This document shows positions 13,817 to 16,144 of a stretch of 16,144 nt of DNA, one piece after another. A program made the translations under genes and the position numbers. The stretch lies in NCBI GenBank assembly GCA_902826385.1, contig CADEEU010000034.1, positions 1 to 16,144 on the forward strand. Direction: 5' to 3'. The notes beneath the pieces were generated by a model. It worked only from the letters and a program-made list of their open reading frames with translations. It was not told the origin of the DNA and made no database searches. Source of the stretch: an uncultured Acidobacteriota bacterium. GTDB taxonomy: Bacteria > Acidobacteriota > Blastocatellia > Pyrinomonadales > Pyrinomonadaceae. The first letter of the stretch is position 1. Each line of letters begins with the position of its first letter.

Positions 13817-14406
13817 TGAACAGCATTCTGACGATTCCCAACCTTCTTACGTTTCTGCGAATGGCGCTGATACCGGTGTTCGCAAGCCTTTTGTTTTACG
13901 GTTACAGCGGGTTGGCTCTTCTAGTATTTCTGGCGGCCGGTCTATCCGACGGCCTCGACGGGTTTATTGCGAGAAAGTTCAAACAGGAATCCGAACTCGG
14001 CACGATCATCGACCCGATCGCCGACAAGCTTTTGATGACCTCGGCATTTATCCTCTTGACGATGCCCAACGTGCTTCAGCCTGCCCGGCATTTACCTGTT
14101 CCTTTCTGGGTAACCGCCGCCGTCATTGGCCGCGACGTGCTGATCATCACTGTCGCCGGAGCCATAAACGTCATGACGGGTTTCCGCGGCTTCAAACCGT
14201 CATGGCTCGGCAAAGCCAGCACCTTCGTCCAGGTCATAGCCGTCGGCCTTATACTTCTATCGCCCGTCGTCGGATACAGCTTCTATCTTCCAACTGTGTA
14301 CACGATCGTTGCCCTGTTCGCCGTCATCTCCGGCGTCCACTACATTTTTCATGTCGCGAAGCTAATGAAAAACGAGGACACTGGAAAAAACACGGATGGG
14401 ATTTGA
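13816..14406 (+). CDS. pgsA: CDP-diacylglycerol-glycerol-3-phosphate 3-phosphatidyltransferase
   Basis: A 196-residue inner-membrane enzyme of the CDP-alcohol phosphatidyltransferase family. It would join CDP-diacylglycerol and glycerol 3-phosphate into phosphatidylglycerophosphate, the committed step to phosphatidylglycerol. The signature DGx2ARx8Gx3Dx3D is complete: D48, G49, A52, R53, G62, D66 and D70 (from DGFIAR through GTIIDPIAD). The N-terminus (SILTIPNLLTFLRM) is typical of PgsA, and several hydrophobic helices follow. I place the start at ATG 13816, which overlaps the preceding TAA by one base. The frame is open further upstream, but that part lies inside the phosphoesterase gene and precedes the conserved N-terminus. 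PgsA is favoured over cardiolipin or phosphatidylserine synthase by length and by the N-terminal motif. It is convergent with coaD, with 17 bases between the stops. Confidence 0.9.
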   Translation: MNSILTIPNLLTFLRMALIPVFASLLFYGYSGLALLVFLAAGLSDGLDGFIARKFKQESELGTIIDPIADKLLMTSAFILLTMPNVLQPARHLPVPFWVTAAVIGRDVLIITVAGAINVMTGFRGFKPSWLGKASTFVQVIAVGLILLSPVVGYSFYLPTVYTIVALFAVISGVHYIFHVAKLMKNEDTGKNTDGI

Positions 14407-14423
14407 TAAACGTGTGAATCCGA

Positions 14424-14921
14424 CTACGAATTTTGGGTAAGTTTGTTTCGCATGTGAGCCTCGACTAGTTCGGGAATGAGTCCGTCCACCCTGCCGCCCA
14501 GCAAAAATACCTGTTTCATTAAGGTTGACGAGACGTAGGAATATTCTTCGTCGGCCATCAGGAATACAGTTTCAATTGTCGGTTCGAGTTTGCGGTTCAT
14601 CAAGGCCATTCGCAGTTCGTACTCGTAATCGCTGACGGCCCGTATACCGCGGACGATGGCTGTTGCCTCGCGGCGTTTAACGAATTCGGCGGTCAGGCCC
14701 GAGAAACTGTCGACGATCAGGCGGCAATCACCGTGTTCGACCGACGGGATTATTTCTTCGATCATCGCCACACGCTCTTCAACCGTAAACATCGGGTTTT
14801 TGTCGGGATTGTTCAGTACCGCAATTACGATCTCGTCAAAAAGCGGCGAGCTGCGCCTGATCACGTCAAGATGGCCGTTGGTCAGGGGATCGAACGATCC
14901 GGGAAAAATTGCTCGTCGCAT
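14424..14921 (-). CDS. coaD: Phosphopantetheine adenylyltransferase
   Basis: A 165-residue cytosolic nucleotidyltransferase. It transfers AMP from ATP to 4'-phosphopantetheine to give dephospho-CoA, the penultimate step of coenzyme A synthesis. The N-terminus FPGSFDPLTNGHLDVIRR contains the T14-N-G-H17 (TxGH) nucleotide-binding motif. R91-G-I-R (VRGIRAVSDYEYE) binds ATP and phosphopantetheine, and YSYVSSTLMKQV (127-138) is the C-terminal ISSTxxR-like motif, here with Lys at the usual Arg position. Length is normal for CoaD. The ATG at 14921 has only a weak SD (AAAGA). The gene lies 62 bases downstream of the TPR lipoprotein gene on the same strand and may share its transcript. Confidence 0.96.
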   Translation of the reverse strand: MRRAIFPGSFDPLTNGHLDVIRRSSPLFDEIVIAVLNNPDKNPMFTVEERVAMIEEIIPSVEHGDCRLIVDSFSGLTAEFVKRREATAIVRGIRAVSDYEYELRMALMNRKLEPTIETVFLMADEEYSYVSSTLMKQVFLLGGRVDGLIPELVEAHMRNKLTQNS

Positions 14922-14983
14922 AGTTGATCTTTACCGAATGAACCAATTTGGCGCGAATGCACGAACGTAGATTCTACTTGGCA

Positions 14984-15790
14984 TCAGGATTTTTTCGCTA
15001 ACAACTTTTTCGCCTCGACGACGGCCGATTCGTGTTCGGGAACGTAGTTCGGGTGCGGCTTCATGGCGATCAGCTCGTTTAGTTTTTTCAGGCCGTCGGC
15101 GTCGCGGTCGGCGGCGAAGTAGGCCTCGGCCAGATGCAGGCGAATGTTCGAGTTCGTCGGCTCGAGTGCGATACCCTTTTCGAGATATTCGATCGCCTTC
15201 TCAACTTTTCCGCCGGTTATGCGTGTTTTCATTTCCAGCTGCCCGAGAGCGTCGTAGGAGCTTGCTCCCTGATAATCGGGCTGGATGGCAATTGTGGCGT
15301 TCATCGCCTCGCGGATATCGTCGACGGACTTTAGCCCGACGGTCACCGGGCTTATACGTGAGAGCTCGCCAAGGTTCGCGCCGAACCAGAAATGGCCGTC
15401 CGGTTTGGACGGTTCCATGCGCTTGGCTATTTTTGCCGCGTCGCGGCCTTTCTCAAAAGCGGCGATGGCGTCTTTTTCATTCGCCTCGATCTTGCCGAGG
15501 AAAAAACTATATTTTGCGAATTTCCACTCGACCTCATAATTTCTCTGATCGAGATTTCGAACCTTTCCCAGCGCGGCGACTGCGTCCCGGAGATTTTTGA
15601 CCTCATGTCGTTGCGAAAACAGCTTCTCGGAAGTTGCGAGCGCCTCGTTAACCGCTTCGGAGGACACGGCGGCGGGCGCATCCTGCGTTTCAACCCTCGA
15701 GGCACACGCGTTTAGTGTGCACAATGTAATTACAATTGCAACAGTTTTGTAAATTCTTTCTAGATCTGGATGGAAAAGTCTCGCGTACAT
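14984..15790 (-). CDS. TPR lipoprotein (TatT-like)
   Basis: A 268-residue predicted lipoprotein. A hydrophobic segment at about 16-25 is followed by the lipobox-like LNAC, with C29 as the lipidation site. The rest is helical-repeat sequence. A clear TPR unit spans about 195-245 (AIEYLEKGIALEP, then NIRLHLAEAYFAADRD), and an earlier repeat lies near 85-125. The central block (GHFWFGANLGELSRISP, then GLKSVDDIREAMNAT) resembles TatT/RMDN-type TPR proteins, some of which associate with TRAP transporters. No TRAP transporter genes are nearby, so that role is not supported here. It probably sits in the outer membrane or periplasm as a scaffold protein. The ATG at 15790 has a weak SD. A later start nearer the hydrophobic core is possible. 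Confidence 0.8.
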   Translation of the reverse strand: MYARLFHPDLERIYKTVAIVITLCTLNACASRVETQDAPAAVSSEAVNEALATSEKLFSQRHEVKNLRDAVAALGKVRNLDQRNYEVEWKFAKYSFFLGKIEANEKDAIAAFEKGRDAAKIAKRMEPSKPDGHFWFGANLGELSRISPVTVGLKSVDDIREAMNATIAIQPDYQGASSYDALGQLEMKTRITGGKVEKAIEYLEKGIALEPTNSNIRLHLAEAYFAADRDADGLKKLNELIAMKPHPNYVPEHESAVVEAKKLLAKKS

Positions 15791-15829
15791 GCTAATATCT
15801 CGTTACCGTCGAAAGGAATTGCCATAAAA

Positions 15830-15838
15830 AGTATCACA
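15830..15838 (-). promoter_or_regulatory. Extended -10 box for the TPR lipoprotein-coaD unit
   Basis: The minus strand reads TGTGATACT, an extended -10 (TGn plus a TATAAT-like hexamer). Transcription would start near 15823, about 33 bases before the ATG at 15790. No clear -35 is seen. Confidence 0.35.
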
Positions 15839-15849
15839 GAAAAAGCCGT

Positions 15850-16144
15850 ATGAACAGAAACGGACAGCCCGCCGCATTTTACGATCTTGAAGGAACGCTA
15901 GTGAGCACTAATCTTGTGCATACGCTGGGCTTTTATGCGACCAGGCAGCAGGGTTTATGGCAGACGGCGAAAAAGAGCGTGGGCACGCTGGCAAAACTGC
16001 CGTTCTTTGGGGTTACCGATCTTTATTCGCGAAACGTTTTCAATGAGGTTTTCTTCCGCAGCTACGAAGGCTTTTCGCAGGATCGTCTGCGTTATTTTTC
16101 CAACGAGCTTTTTGAAGAGGTGCTAAAGCCCGCGATCTTTCCCG
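15850..16144 (+). CDS. HAD-IB family hydrolase, N-terminal part (runs off right edge)
   Basis: The frame opens at ATG 15850 and continues to the edge (98 codons), so the C-terminus is missing. AAFYDLEGTLVSTNLVH at residues 8-24 is HAD motif I. The nucleophile is D12, but the second acidic position (normally Asp in DxDGT) is E14. The following helical cap, with LGFYATRQQG, fits subfamily IB, the group of SerB-like phosphatases. Long members of this group can carry a C-terminal PlsC-type acyltransferase domain; whether this one does lies outside the window. The SD is weak. The gene is divergent from the TPR lipoprotein gene, with 59 bases between the start codons. The first in-frame ATG after an upstream stop fits the family N-terminus, so the start is likely correct. 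Confidence 0.85.
   Translation, partial: MNRNGQPAAFYDLEGTLVSTNLVHTLGFYATRQQGLWQTAKKSVGTLAKLPFFGVTDLYSRNVFNEVFFRSYEGFSQDRLRYFSNELFEEVLKPAIFP

Overview
This 16.1 kb chromosomal window has moderate GC (about 53% by eye) and comes from a Gram-negative-type bacterium. The gene mix fits Acidobacteriota, perhaps Blastocatellia/Pyrinomonadaceae: a secreted Asp-box beta-propeller protein, an M19 dipeptidase, an S9D-type peptidase, several exported hydrolases, a GGDEF-EAL hybrid with four PAS domains, and a TPR lipoprotein. This placement is inferred from recalled family resemblance; no 16S or ribosomal marker is present. I see no tRNA, rRNA, CRISPR array, transposase or phage gene.

Layout, left to right. 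(1) 1-914, minus: 5' part of a secreted Asp-box/BNR propeller gene that runs off the left edge. (2) 915-1798: 884 bp without a convincing gene. It holds a hairpin-rich element (about 1060-1270), an AT-rich stretch, an orphan terminator-like hairpin (1540-1553) and scattered copies of a cgggac motif. (3) 1799-3091, minus: secreted M19 (renal-type) dipeptidase. (4) 3258-3597, minus: small secreted protein gene that appears frameshifted. (5) 3718-6858, plus: PAS(x4)-GGDEF-EAL cyclic-di-GMP enzyme. Its start is uncertain, and a sigma-54-type promoter match lies at 3736-3752. (6) 6963-10437, minus: two-gene unit of a secreted penicillin-recognising-fold serine hydrolase followed by a secreted S9D-like peptidase, ending at a strong palindromic terminator. 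(7) 10529-11812, plus: APC-family amino-acid permease, divergent from unit 6 through overlapping promoters. (8) 11818-12852, minus: extended SDR (epimerase/DFR-like). (9) 12956-14406, plus: metallophosphoesterase overlapping pgsA by one base. (10) 14424-15790, minus: TPR lipoprotein gene followed by coaD. (11) 15850 to the right edge, plus: start of a HAD-IB hydrolase gene.

Functional reading. Exported peptidases (M19 and S9D) and an amino-acid permease lie within about 10 kb, which suggests extracellular or periplasmic peptide breakdown and uptake. pgsA (phosphatidylglycerol synthesis) and coaD (coenzyme A synthesis) are housekeeping genes in what looks like ordinary chromosomal backbone. 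The GGDEF-EAL protein is the one clear signalling component.

I did not find a clearly new multi-gene system. The most interesting points are the sigma-54-like promoter with the uncertain start of the cyclic-di-GMP gene, the frameshifted small secreted protein, the structured non-coding block at 1060-1800, and the DLEGT version of the HAD nucleophile motif at the right edge.
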